Positions 16,220 through 24,889 of a stretch of DNA of 64,000 nucleotides are shown piece after piece. Position 1 is the stretch's first letter; the number at the start of each line of letters is the position of its first letter. Source of the DNA: [Clostridium] innocuum (GTDB lineage Bacteria > Bacillota_I > Bacilli_A > Erysipelotrichales > Erysipelotrichaceae); assembly GCA_012317185.1 (NCBI GenBank), contig CP048838.1:1922001-1986000 (forward strand), written 5' to 3'. The position numbers and the translations under genes were made by a program. Under the pieces are notes generated by a model, which saw only the letters and a list, made by a program, of their open reading frames with translations, was not told the DNA's origin and did no database searches.

Positions 16220-17612
16220 AACCAGAATTCCGGTAAATGAAGAATATAAATACGGCTTCCATGACGAGGATGTCAGTATTTACAATACGGGAAAGGGACT
16301 GACCAGAGATACAATTCTGGCAATCTCTCATAAAAAAAAGGAGCCGCAGTGGATGCTGGATTTCCGTCTGCGTGCCTTTGAACAGTTTGAAAGCATGGAT
16401 ATCCAGACCTGGGGTCCGGATGTGACCAATCTGGATTTTGATGATTATACATACTACATCAAGCCAAGTGATAAAACGGAGAAAAGCTGGGAGGATGTTC
16501 CGGATACGATCAAGGATACCTTTGACAAGCTGGGGATACCCGAAGCGGAAAAGGAGTTTCTGGCCGGCGTAACCACGCAGTATGATTCCGAGGCGGTGTA
16601 TCACAATATGCTGGAGGAGGTGGAATCCAAGGGCGTCATTTTTCTGGATACCGATACAGCCTTAAAGCAGCATCCGGATCTGTTTCAGAAATATTTCGGC
16701 AGGCTGGTACCGTATACCGACAATAAATTCGCAGCCTTAAACAGCTGTGTGTGGAGCGGGGGAAGCTTTATCTATGTGCCGAAAGGGGTAAAGCTGGAAA
16801 AACCGCTGCAGTCCTATTTCCGTATCAACACGGAGCGGATGGGGCAGTTTGAGCGTACGCTGATTATCGTGGATGAAGGCGCAGATGTGCATTATGTCGA
16901 GGGCTGTACGGCACCGACCTATTCCAAGGATTCGCTGCATGCGGCTGTCGTGGAAATCTTCGTGCATAAAAATGCACGCTGCCGCTATTCCACCGTACAG
17001 AACTGGAGCGATAACATCATCAATCTGGTGACCAAGCGCGCCAAGGTGTTTGAAAACGGAAGTATGGAGTGGATCGATGGAAACATCGGTTCTCAGACGA
17101 ATATGAAATATCCGGCCTGTATTCTGGCAGAGCCGTATGCAAAGGGAACGTGCATTTCCATTGCCGTTGCGGGGAAGCATCAGATACAGGATGCCGGAGC
17201 CAAGATGATTCATCTGGCAGACCATACCTACAGCAATATCGTATCCAAATCCGTTTCCCGAAACGGTGGAGAGGTCAACTATCGTGGGCTGGTGCTGCAT
17301 GGTCCCAATGCCGCCTTCGCGAAAAGCAAGGTGGAGTGTGATACGCTGATTTTGGACAAGCAGTCCCGCAGCGACACCATACCGACCAATATTTCCAAAA
17401 ATATGACATCGCAGATTGAACATGAGGCAACCGTTTCCAATATCAGTGAGGAACAGCTGTTTTATCTGATGAGCAGGGGACTGAGCCGCAGTGCTGCGAC
17501 CGAGATGATCGTAATGGGCTTTCTGGAGCCCTTTACCAGAGAGCTGCCGATGGAATATGCGGTGGAGCTGAACCAGCTTCTGAAGCTGGATATGAGTGAC
17601 TCCATTGGATGA
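16212..17612 (+). CDS. sufB: Fe-S cluster assembly scaffold SufB
   Basis: Main scaffold subunit of SufBC2D, 466 residues (normal length). Recognisable blocks are LNSCVWSGGSFIYVPKGV, the beta-helix core, KVECDTLIL with the Cys corresponding to the functional C405 of E. coli SufB, and EHEATVSNISEEQLFYLMSRG at the C-terminus. It overlaps sufU by 8 bases and the following cyclo-ligase gene by 17, so the operon is tightly packed. Confidence 0.95.
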   Translation: MSETRIPVNEEYKYGFHDEDVSIYNTGKGLTRDTILAISHKKKEPQWMLDFRLRAFEQFESMDIQTWGPDVTNLDFDDYTYYIKPSDKTEKSWEDVPDTIKDTFDKLGIPEAEKEFLAGVTTQYDSEAVYHNMLEEVESKGVIFLDTDTALKQHPDLFQKYFGRLVPYTDNKFAALNSCVWSGGSFIYVPKGVKLEKPLQSYFRINTERMGQFERTLIIVDEGADVHYVEGCTAPTYSKDSLHAAVVEIFVHKNARCRYSTVQNWSDNIINLVTKRAKVFENGSMEWIDGNIGSQTNMKYPACILAEPYAKGTCISIAVAGKHQIQDAGAKMIHLADHTYSNIVSKSVSRNGGEVNYRGLVLHGPNAAFAKSKVECDTLILDKQSRSDTIPTNISKNMTSQIEHEATVSNISEEQLFYLMSRGLSRSAATEMIVMGFLEPFTRELPMEYAVELNQLLKLDMSDSIG

Positions 17613-18123
17613 TGTCAGAGCGCGTGCGCTGAAGCGCAGGAATGCACTGAGCAGGGAAGAACGCATACAATACAGCCGCAGAATCTGTGAACGTGTACAG
17701 CCATTGCTGCACGGTATCGTTGCACTGTATCGTGCTGTGGGCAGTGAGGCTGATCTTTCCTATCTGGATAAAAGCGGTCTGCATCTTTGTCTTCCGGCAT
17801 GCAGCAAAGCGGATATGCGCTTTTATCACATTGATGAATCAACTGAATATCGGAAGAGCAGGTTTGGTATCTGGGAGCCGATCCATGCACTGCCTGCCGA
17901 AGCATCGCAACTGGACATTGTTCTGGTGCCGCTGGTAGCCTTTGATGAAGCCTGTAACCGCATGGGACATGGCTGTGGCTATTATGACCGCTATCTGCCG
18001 GCGTGCAGAGCAACAACAATCGGTATCGCCTTTGAATGTCAGAAGGACATCCTGCAGCTTCATGCGCATGACGTGCCTCTGGATATGATTGTGAGTGAAC
18101 AGCAGATGTATCGTAGAACGTGA
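17596..18123 (+). CDS. 5-formyltetrahydrofolate cyclo-ligase
   Basis: ATP-dependent enzyme converting 5-formyl-THF to 5,10-methenyl-THF, ~175 residues. The signature VPLVAFDEACNRMGHGCGYYDRYL (in two parts: the VPLVAFD strand and the GHGCGYYDR substrate loop) is complete. The start is either the GTG at 17596 or the TTG at 17605, both inside the end of sufB; GGA lies 5 bases before the GTG. Its place as last gene of the suf operon is unexpected for folate metabolism and may simply reflect read-through. Followed by a strong terminator. Confidence 0.9.
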   Translation: MTPLDDVRARALKRRNALSREERIQYSRRICERVQPLLHGIVALYRAVGSEADLSYLDKSGLHLCLPACSKADMRFYHIDESTEYRKSRFGIWEPIHALPAEASQLDIVLVPLVAFDEACNRMGHGCGYYDRYLPACRATTIGIAFECQKDILQLHAHDVPLDMIVSEQQMYRRT

Positions 18124-18155
18124 ACCGAATGTGTGTCCTGCACATTCGGTTTTTC
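18124..18155 (+). terminator. Terminator of the suf operon
   Basis: Perfect 10-bp stem ACCGAATGTG/CACATTCGGT with a 7-base loop, followed by TTTTTC. Confidence 0.8.
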
Positions 18156-18351
18156 TTTCGATTATACAAATGGTAACATTATAAGAAAATAAGTTTGGGC
18201 ATATGATAAACTTTTTTAGACTGACCTTCGTCTAAAGAATGTAAGAATTCAGGATTTCTTCAAAAACGCTGCTTTTTTGGCGGAAGCCTTTTGATATCCT
18301 GTATAATTCTAACGGAATACACAAAAGCTTGTTGAAGATGGGAGAGATTAT

Positions 18352-19095
18352 ATGAAGTACAAAACACCAGTTTCCCTTGTGCTTGCGGCCTTGGCCTTGC
18401 TTATGCTGGACGCTCTGCTGCCCTCGGTGGCAGCTGATGGACAAAGCACACAGGTCAAGAAGGGACATGCGGTCATGGAAAAGCTCGCCAAGCAGAGCGT
18501 GGCTTCCGTGGATAAGAAGATAGCTGCCCAGGAGCAGAAGGAGCGTCTGCAGAAGCTTTCCTCGCAGCCGCTGTCGCTCCGGTTTCAAAATGCATTGATC
18601 ATGGGAGATTCTCTGGCTGAGGCATTTGGTGATTATCAGCTTGTGAGCAGCAGTAATCTTCTTGCCACACGGGGGCGGCGTACGGATAATATCGATCAGG
18701 AAATAGCAACTGCGATATCACTGGCACCGCGTACGATCTTTCTGTCCTACGGCATGAACGATCTGGAATACTGCCGGGGAAATGCACAGCGGTTTATCCG
18801 ACAATATAAGAAACAGATCTATAAGCTGAAAGAGGCCTTGCCGGATACGAAAATTTTTATCAATTCACTCATACCGATGGATGCGGCAGCAATTGCCCAA
18901 GTACCCGTATATGCCAGGTATAAGGAGTTTAACGAGGCCTTAAAACAGATGTGTGAGGAAGAACATATCACCTATATCGATAATACAGCTTTGATGGACT
19001 GGTCACCTGCCGTGTATGAAATCGACGGTGTGCATCCCCAATATTCCTACTATCCGATCTGGCTGGCACATATGGCAAGTGAGGCCGGAATATGA
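18352..19095 (+). CDS. Secreted SGNH/GDSL hydrolase
   Basis: A 247-residue exported esterase-like protein: signal peptide (residues ~1-28), a charged linker with coiled-coil character (~30-75), and an SGNH domain. Block I is IMGDSLAE with the nucleophile Ser, block III is SYGMNDLE with the Asn, and block V is IDGVHP with the Asp-His pair. GGAGAG precedes the ATG. It leads an operon with a DUF4358-like gene, an MBOAT and a DHHW protein, an arrangement typical of O-acetylation of surface polysaccharide or teichoic acid; here it would transfer or remove acetyl groups outside the membrane. Substrate unknown. Confidence 0.85.
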   Translation: MKYKTPVSLVLAALALLMLDALLPSVAADGQSTQVKKGHAVMEKLAKQSVASVDKKIAAQEQKERLQKLSSQPLSLRFQNALIMGDSLAEAFGDYQLVSSSNLLATRGRRTDNIDQEIATAISLAPRTIFLSYGMNDLEYCRGNAQRFIRQYKKQIYKLKEALPDTKIFINSLIPMDAAAIAQVPVYARYKEFNEALKQMCEEEHITYIDNTALMDWSPAVYEIDGVHPQYSYYPIWLAHMASEAGI

Positions 19096-19550
19096 AACGC
19101 AATATGATATACGTACTCTGCATGCTGCTGGCTGCTTTCGCATTTGCATTACCCTTCGCCAGAGGCAGCAGGGAAATCAATCTGGATACATTGAAGAAGC
19201 CGCTTGCCCCCTATGTGACAGATATGGAGAAGAAGGATGCCGCATGGTTACGCAAGCAGTACCATCTGGATAGTGCCGCATATGAGCAGGCGCTGGTTTA
19301 CGGTGCAGCCTCTGCGATGGAGGTCAATGAAATCGCAGTATTTAAGCAAGCGGACAAGACGAAGCGGGAAGCGCTTCAAAAGCTTTGTCAGGAGCGTACA
19401 AACCGGCAGCTGAAAAGCTTTCAGGGTTATGCGCCCAGACAGAGTGCACTATTGGAAAAAGCCGCCGTTTACGAGGATGGGCGTTATGTCGTTGTCCTGA
19501 TTCATCCGCAGCAGTCCCGGCTGCGGCAGCTGTTGAAGAAGGCCTGGTAA
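19092..19550 (+). CDS. Exported DUF4358-like protein
   Basis: A 152-residue protein with an N-terminal signal peptide or anchor (residues ~4-22) and a soluble outer domain (DAAWLRKQYHLDSAAYEQALVY, then YAPRQSALLEKAAVYEDGRYVVVLI). The order of conserved blocks, a helical start, YGAASAMEVNEIAVF and a final VVLIHP strand, fits the DUF4358 family as I remember it; that assignment is not certain. Its ATG overlaps the SGNH stop by 4 bases. Genes of this kind recur beside MBOAT/DHHW pairs in Bacillota, but the role is unknown. Confidence 0.65.
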   Translation: MKRNMIYVLCMLLAAFAFALPFARGSREINLDTLKKPLAPYVTDMEKKDAAWLRKQYHLDSAAYEQALVYGAASAMEVNEIAVFKQADKTKREALQKLCQERTNRQLKSFQGYAPRQSALLEKAAVYEDGRYVVVLIHPQQSRLRQLLKKAW

Positions 19551-19557
19551 CCGTGCT

Positions 19558-20940
19558 ATGACATTTCCATCCCTGATATTCCTGTTTCTGTTTCTACCCT
19601 GTGCACTGGGACTGTACATCGTGGTGAAGCCGAAGGTCAGGAAGGTATTGCTTTTGCTGTTCAGCCTATTCTTTTATGCATGGGGCGGGATTGGCAATGC
19701 CTGCTTATTACTGCTGTTTGTCTGCATGGTTTACGCTCTTGGCCGCTATATCGGGGCGGTTGAGAAAAAGCGGCGTGCACGACGGTTAACAGAAAGCATA
19801 CTGCTGCTGGTAGTGCTTCTGTTTTATTATAAATATTACGGCTTTTTTCTGGATACTCTGTTTGCGGTCTTATCCGTACCCATATCCTATGAGGTGCTGC
19901 CTATGCCGCCCGGGATATCCTTTATCACCTTTACAGCAATGGCATATCTCATCGATATCCGTCGCGAAGTCATACGGCCTGCCTCCTTTTTACAGGTTGC
20001 GGTCTATCTGACGTTTTTTCCTAAGCTGATCATGGGACCGATTGAACGCTATGATGTATGGGGAGGGCAGCTGAAAAACACCTGGCAGCCTGCCATGCTG
20101 GAGGAAGGGGCCATCCGCTTTCTGATGGGGCTTTCTCAAAAGCTGCTGCTGGCAGATGCACTGGCACCGCTTTGGTCCTATACAAGCACGCACAGCGTAT
20201 CCATGGCCAGCGCCTGGCTGGGCCTGCTTGCATACACCTTTCAGATCTATTTTGATTTTCAGGGCTATATGAATATGGCAATCGGACTGGGAAGGATGTT
20301 CGGTATTCGTCTGCAGGAAAACTTTGATCATCCCTATACATCGACCAGCATCACGGACTTCTGGCGCCGCTGGCATAGGACTCTGGGAAGCTGGTTTCGC
20401 GATTATGTGTACATTCCACTGGGAGGCAATCGAAAGGGCTTGTGGCGTACCCTGCGAAATCTGATGCTTGTATGGGGGCTTACCGGATTCTGGCACGGTG
20501 CAAGCTGGACCTTTCTGCTCTGGGGACTGTATTACGGCATATTGCTCATACTGGAAAAATTCGTGCTTCATCCCTACCTGAAGCGGCTGCCGTCGGCTGC
20601 TCGCATGATGCTTACCTTCGCTATGGTGATGCTGGGCTGGGTGCTCTTTGCGAGTGACGGACTGTCCCAGGCGGTCGTGTACTACAGACAGCTGTTTACG
20701 ACAACCCATGGAGTCGTCGATAGGCAGACACTTTCCCTGCTTGTGAATTACGGCTTCTGGCTGTGTGCGGCAGCGGTGTTCTCCACCCGTGCTCCGCTTG
20801 TAGTAAGCAGTAATCTCATGTATGCCCTGCGTGATCAGCAGTGGTTTTTGAAGCCGGTGCTGACCGTTGTCGTGTTTGTCATTCTGCTGTCCTGTCTGAT
20901 GTCTGCAGGATACCAGTCATTTCTGTATGTGCAGTTTTAA
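19558..20940 (+). CDS. MBOAT family O-acyltransferase (PatA/AlgI/DltB type)
   Basis: A 460-residue polytopic membrane protein. Family blocks include MPPGISFITFTAMAYLID, FPKLIMGPIERY, DFQGYMNMAIGLGRMFGI, FWRRWHRTLGSWFRDYVYIPLGG and LTGFWHGASWTFLLWG with the catalytic His. It should move acetyl groups from a cytoplasmic donor across the membrane to the SGNH and DHHW proteins encoded on either side. It starts 7 bases after the DUF4358-like gene with only a weak ribosome binding site, so it may depend on coupling. It is nearer to the AlgI branch than to DltB because no dltA or dltC is present. Confidence 0.9.
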   Translation: MTFPSLIFLFLFLPCALGLYIVVKPKVRKVLLLLFSLFFYAWGGIGNACLLLLFVCMVYALGRYIGAVEKKRRARRLTESILLLVVLLFYYKYYGFFLDTLFAVLSVPISYEVLPMPPGISFITFTAMAYLIDIRREVIRPASFLQVAVYLTFFPKLIMGPIERYDVWGGQLKNTWQPAMLEEGAIRFLMGLSQKLLLADALAPLWSYTSTHSVSMASAWLGLLAYTFQIYFDFQGYMNMAIGLGRMFGIRLQENFDHPYTSTSITDFWRRWHRTLGSWFRDYVYIPLGGNRKGLWRTLRNLMLVWGLTGFWHGASWTFLLWGLYYGILLILEKFVLHPYLKRLPSAARMMLTFAMVMLGWVLFASDGLSQAVVYYRQLFTTTHGVVDRQTLSLLVNYGFWLCAAAVFSTRAPLVVSSNLMYALRDQQWFLKPVLTVVVFVILLSCLMSAGYQSFLYVQF

Positions 20941-20952
20941 GGAGGTATCGCT

Positions 20953-22095
20953 ATGAAAATCAGGAATGCTCTTCGCAGCTATGGTGTCATCTCGACGATG
21001 CTGCTTTGTATGATCGGCTTTATCCTGCTGCATCTTGGACATCGGGACCTTGCCTTTTCAGAAAAGGAAAACCGTGTTTTACAGCAGCGCCCCGCTGCGG
21101 ATATGGCAGCCGTATTCCATGGCAGCTTTCAGAAGGAGAGTGAAGCATGGCTCCGGGATCAGTTTGATCAGCGCTTTGCACTTGTACAGCTTCACGCCAA
21201 CCTGAATTATATACTTGGGAAGCGAGAGCTGCAGGATGTTATTATCGGCCAGGACGGTATTCTGTTTCAAAAGCAGGAAAGGCCAAATCAAGAACGGCTT
21301 CAGACAAAAGCAGGGCAGCTGCGGTCTTTCGCAAAGCGGCATGGGGATAAGAAGCTGTCCATGCTGCTTATCCCCAATAAGTCGGCAATCTGGAAAGAGA
21401 AGCTGCCGGTGTACGAGCAGGGGGAGGACCAGCTGGAAACGTTAAAGGATTTTCATAAAAAGCTGCCGGCTGCCATTACCTGGATCGATGCGGCAGCACC
21501 GCTTTGGCAGCACCGGGGTGAGGAGCTGTATTATGCCAGTGATCATCACTGGACAACGCGGGGGGCAGCCGTTGCCTTTGATGCATGGTGTGCAGCGGAA
21601 AAGAAGAAGAGAAAAACAGACTATGAGGTATATACGGTAAACGATCAGTTTTACGGTACACTGGCAAATGCCAGCGGCTATTATCGCGGTAAAAAAGATC
21701 ATGTGGATATTTATGTGCCAGAGAAATCGCAGGAGCTTGTGGTCACCTATGTACAGGAGCAGCGAAGGACTGCGACTGTATTTGAACGAGACAAGGCGGC
21801 ATCCGCAAATCCGTATGATGTATTCTTCGGCGGCAATCACGGTCTGATGCAGCTGGATACAGCGCAGAGTGGCAAACGGCTGCTCGTTATCAAGGATTCC
21901 TACGCCAACTGCTTTCTGCCGTTTCTGATACCGTATTACAAAAGTATCACCGTTGTTGATCCGCGTTATTACTATGATGATCTGGACAAGCTGATCGAAG
22001 AGCAGGGAATACAGGAAATTCTGTTTCTATATAATGCAAATACCTTTTTCAGTGATGATTCCCTCAATGAGATACTGAAAAAAGAAGTGAAGTAA
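20953..22095 (+). CDS. DHHW/AlgX-AlgJ-like SGNH-fold O-acetylation protein
   Basis: A 380-residue protein with an N-terminal membrane anchor (~12-30) and an outer SGNH-like domain. The name-giving block YASDHHWTTRGAAVAF (Asp-His pair) and VIKDSYANCFLPFL (nucleophile Ser) are intact, as expected for the enzymes that place acetyl groups on exported polysaccharide using an MBOAT partner. GGAGG precedes the ATG, 12 bases after the MBOAT stop. The cluster therefore contains two separate SGNH-type enzymes around one MBOAT. Confidence 0.88.
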   Translation: MKIRNALRSYGVISTMLLCMIGFILLHLGHRDLAFSEKENRVLQQRPAADMAAVFHGSFQKESEAWLRDQFDQRFALVQLHANLNYILGKRELQDVIIGQDGILFQKQERPNQERLQTKAGQLRSFAKRHGDKKLSMLLIPNKSAIWKEKLPVYEQGEDQLETLKDFHKKLPAAITWIDAAAPLWQHRGEELYYASDHHWTTRGAAVAFDAWCAAEKKKRKTDYEVYTVNDQFYGTLANASGYYRGKKDHVDIYVPEKSQELVVTYVQEQRRTATVFERDKAASANPYDVFFGGNHGLMQLDTAQSGKRLLVIKDSYANCFLPFLIPYYKSITVVDPRYYYDDLDKLIEEQGIQEILFLYNANTFFSDDSLNEILKKEVK

Positions 22096-22153
22096 AAAAG
22101 AGTACCCAAACAGCGGCAGGTGCGGTATACTGTAGCTGTTGGAGGGTGATCGC

Positions 22154-23557
22154 ATGGAACAGGAAGCAACATTATATCGGCAGATCAGTCGTCAGCTTCT
22201 GCAGGATATTTATAAAGGAACCTACCCCTATGGTACAAAGCTGCCTTCTTTGCAGGCACTGTGTGAGCAGTTCGGAGTCGGAAGAAATACGATTCGCGCA
22301 GCTCTAGCACTGCTGGAGAAGGATGGGGCACTGCAGCGGGAAAAGGGGAGCTGTGCCCGGGTAAGTCTGGATATACATCATCTCGAGAAGAATCGGTATT
22401 TTCTGTATCGTATGGCCTGTTCACGGGATGGGGTTGCTCATGTGTATGATGCTCTGGGGATGTTAATGCCGACAGCAATCCATGCAGCCTTACAGCATGC
22501 CGATGCACAGCATTTGGAGGAGCTGCAGTTCGGGATTCGTCAGCTGACGCAGAAGGAGCATACCCTGTATGAGCTGAACGAGGCTCTGCAGCAGCTGTAT
22601 CTGAAGGTTTTAGGCTTTCTTGGAAACGCCTATCTTCTGGATTTGACAAAGCAGCTTCTTGATTTTCTGTATCTGCCCTATGCAAAGAAAGAGAATTCCG
22701 AGGAAGCGCTTGCGGATAATAAGGTGAAGCTCAGTGAAACACTTGCCAAGATTCTGCTCTTTGTCATGCAGAATAATCCATTCATGATGAAAAAGACGAT
22801 ACGCTATTTCTGCGAGACTACAAAAAAGGACAGCATGCGTTATCTGGAGCGGATCTGTAAGGGAATCCATCCGCAAGAGGGAATTGAATTTGAATGGTAT
22901 ACGGGGCGTGAGGTGTCCTTTCTGTATATGAAGACGGCGGGAAGCATCGTAAAGGATATTGCGGAAAACCGCTATCCGGATGGTCATCTGCTGAACCTAG
23001 AGCAGCTGAGCGAGCGTTATGCGGTATCCCTGCGTACAATGCGCAGGACAATGAAGTTTCTGAATGATCTGCAGCTTGTGGAAACACGCAACGGGCTGGG
23101 CAGCCGCATTGTATATTCTTCACAGCAGAAGATATCCGCTCAGCAGCAGGAACAGCTGCATCCCCTGCTGGATTATTACATCTGTATGCTGGAGCTGACA
23201 GAGCTCCTCGCCAAGGCAACCCTTTCCGTATGTATGGAGCGCTGTACATGGAAGGAGCTGGAAGGTCTTGCAAAGGAGATACAGGAGAAAAAGAGGTTGT
23301 CGCCGGAATCGGTTCTGTTCATTATAAAGCATCATGAGAATCCGTGTATCTGCAATATCGCAGAGCAGCTCGAGGAAGCGGTATGCGGCAGTATGCTGAT
23401 CCGAACGCTGTTTGGACATGAAGCCGATGAACAGACACAGCAGGATATGAAAAGTCTGTGCCAAACACTGCGCAACAGAGAACGACGCAGGGCGATACAG
23501 CTTATGCAGTCCCTACTGCATAATGAAACGGGCAGCTGGAAAATGAAGAGGTGCTAA
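22154..23557 (+). CDS. Transcriptional regulator with two GntR-type winged helices
   Basis: A ~467-residue cytoplasmic regulator. Residues ~6-70 form a clear GntR winged helix-turn-helix (LPSLQALCEQFGVGRNTIRAAL), and a second one follows at ~257-320 (LNLEQLSERYAVSLRTMRRTMKF). Each is followed by an all-helical region of ~170 and ~140 residues that resembles no effector domain I know. GGAGGG lies 7 bases before the ATG at 22154; the upstream in-frame TTG at 22139 has no site. It follows the O-acetylation genes by 58 bases with TATACT upstream, so it could be co-transcribed with them or have its own promoter, and is the likely regulator of the cluster (inference). Confidence 0.8.
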   Translation: MEQEATLYRQISRQLLQDIYKGTYPYGTKLPSLQALCEQFGVGRNTIRAALALLEKDGALQREKGSCARVSLDIHHLEKNRYFLYRMACSRDGVAHVYDALGMLMPTAIHAALQHADAQHLEELQFGIRQLTQKEHTLYELNEALQQLYLKVLGFLGNAYLLDLTKQLLDFLYLPYAKKENSEEALADNKVKLSETLAKILLFVMQNNPFMMKKTIRYFCETTKKDSMRYLERICKGIHPQEGIEFEWYTGREVSFLYMKTAGSIVKDIAENRYPDGHLLNLEQLSERYAVSLRTMRRTMKFLNDLQLVETRNGLGSRIVYSSQQKISAQQQEQLHPLLDYYICMLELTELLAKATLSVCMERCTWKELEGLAKEIQEKKRLSPESVLFIIKHHENPCICNIAEQLEEAVCGSMLIRTLFGHEADEQTQQDMKSLCQTLRNRERRRAIQLMQSLLHNETGSWKMKRC

Positions 23558-23615
23558 AGGCGCTGTCATATTGCTGTCACGCTCTTTGCATACATGAGAA
23601 ATGCAGCATACTACT

Positions 23616-23651
23616 ACTTATCAGGAAAGATATTGCCTGGTAAGTTTTTTT
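23616..23651 (+). terminator. Terminator after the double-GntR gene
   Basis: 10-bp stem ACTTATCAGG/CCTGGTAAGT with one G-T pair and a 10-base loop, followed by seven T's. Confidence 0.75.
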
Positions 23652-24034
23652 ATTTGGGCAGGCCTGTATACCGGATAAAAATAAAAGAAAGCTCATAAGC
23701 ATACCTCTTTTATCTGTAGGAAATCTGGGGCAATCGAAGCAGAGCTTCGTGTAACTGCCTTTTCTCATTGCCTTTTTGCAGATAGCGGAAGTGAGCAAAA
23801 GCAGAAGATATGAATGCGGTATTTTTGCAGTTAAAGCATATGTGATATAACAAGCAGAAAAGCAGCCGATAGGACAAATATCATCCTGATATGCAGGCGA
23901 AAAGGCTTTGTGGGTTAGCTGTGGCAGCCCTTGCTTTCATAATGACAGACATAGAAAAAATATAGCACCGGCTGAGTTCGCATCGCATATACATCTGATG
24001 AAATCCGCTCTGATGAAATCCGTTGCTCTTACTG
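23652..24034. other. Gene-free stretch between the GntR terminator and the second SGNH gene
   Basis: Only short frames without ribosome binding sites. No repeat, RNA gene or remnant recognised. The promoter at 24035-24063 follows it. Confidence 0.45.
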
Positions 24035-24063
24035 TTGAAATTATCACACATGCATCATATAAT
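24035..24063 (+). promoter_or_regulatory. Strong sigma-A promoter for the second SGNH gene
   Basis: TTGAAA, a 17-base spacer and a consensus TATAAT. It lies 65 bases before the start codon and inside a short spurious frame. Confidence 0.75.
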
Positions 24064-24128
24064 GATAAGTGGTACTACTACGGGCAAGGATCGTGTATAA
24101 AGGATTATGGAAATCCGAGGTGGATAGA

Positions 24129-24754
24129 ATGATGACAAAATCAGATGCAGATGGACAAAAAACAAGACGCTACCGGATTTCAAAAAAGAAGCAGACACAG
24201 CCGATTTACGAGATGGTGCCCTGCTATGAGGAAGCAGTGATTATGGGGGATTCACTGGCAGAATCCATACTGGATTTCCGCCTGCTTCGAAAACATAATG
24301 TTGTGGCAAAGCGGAACCGCTGCATCGACAGTATTCAGGGCGATTTGCTGTTTGCTATTTCCATGCAGCCCTCGGTGATTTTCATGGAATATGGAAAAAA
24401 TGATATGCTCCGTTCCGGGAAAGATCTCAATGCCTTTATTGCCTGCTACCGAAGACAGATACAGATGCTGCAGAGTGCTTTGCCACAGACGGCAGTTTAT
24501 ATAAATTCCATTCTTCCGTTGAGAAGAGATGTCATGCGGCGCAATGGCGGGGAGCACAGGTATCATAGCTACAACCGGGCGCTTAAGGACATGTGCGATG
24601 CGCTTCAGCTCACCTTTATCGATAACAGCTCGCTGATGGATGGGAGGATGAGGTCTATGAGTATGATGGCATACACCCGAAGTATCCCTATTATCCGAAA
24701 TGGCTCCGGTATATGGCTGCCTGTGCGGGTCTGTTACCGAAAGAATCAGATTGA
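24129..24754 (+). pseudogene. Second SGNH/GDSL hydrolase gene, frameshifted before the catalytic Asp-His block
   Basis: The product begins MMTKSDADGQ after GAGGTGG, without any signal peptide, and matches the 18352 SGNH protein: IMGDSLAES, then MEYGKNDML and FIDNSSLMD. Just after LMD (about 24638-24644, GATGGGAGG) the frame breaks; in the -1 frame the sequence continues WEDEVYEYDGIHPKYPYYP to a TGA at 24752-24754, exactly the paralogue's ending with the DGIHP Asp-His block. One missing T explains it. As read, the frame runs to 24818 through a minus-strand terminator, with a nonsense tail. The strong promoter is intact, so loss is recent, or the base is a sequencing error. Confidence 0.75.
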
Positions 24755-24807
24755 CAGGGGCTTCTATGCATCATATATCAAAGAGAGTGCGGAAGCGAAA
24801 AAGAAAA

Positions 24808-24827
24808 GGTGCAGATGAACCTGCACC
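24808..24827 (-). terminator. Terminator of the nitrite/sulfite reductase gene
   Basis: Perfect 7-bp stem GGTGCAG/CTGCACC with a 6-base loop, followed on the minus strand by TTTTCTTTTTC. It lies 63 bases after the reductase stop. Confidence 0.7.
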
Positions 24828-24889
24828 CTACAAACAGTGGTGACAGAAATACTCAGGATGAAGCTAAGCATTTCCATACTGTCGGATTC

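Noticed and set aside
23577..24132. Short frames on both strands between the GntR gene and the second SGNH gene
   Set aside because: No ribosome binding sites, poor composition, and one contains the promoter of the next gene.
24755..24818. C-terminal tail of the second SGNH protein in its present frame
   Set aside because: It reads through the minus-strand terminator of the reductase and has no likeness to the paralogue; the frameshift explains it.
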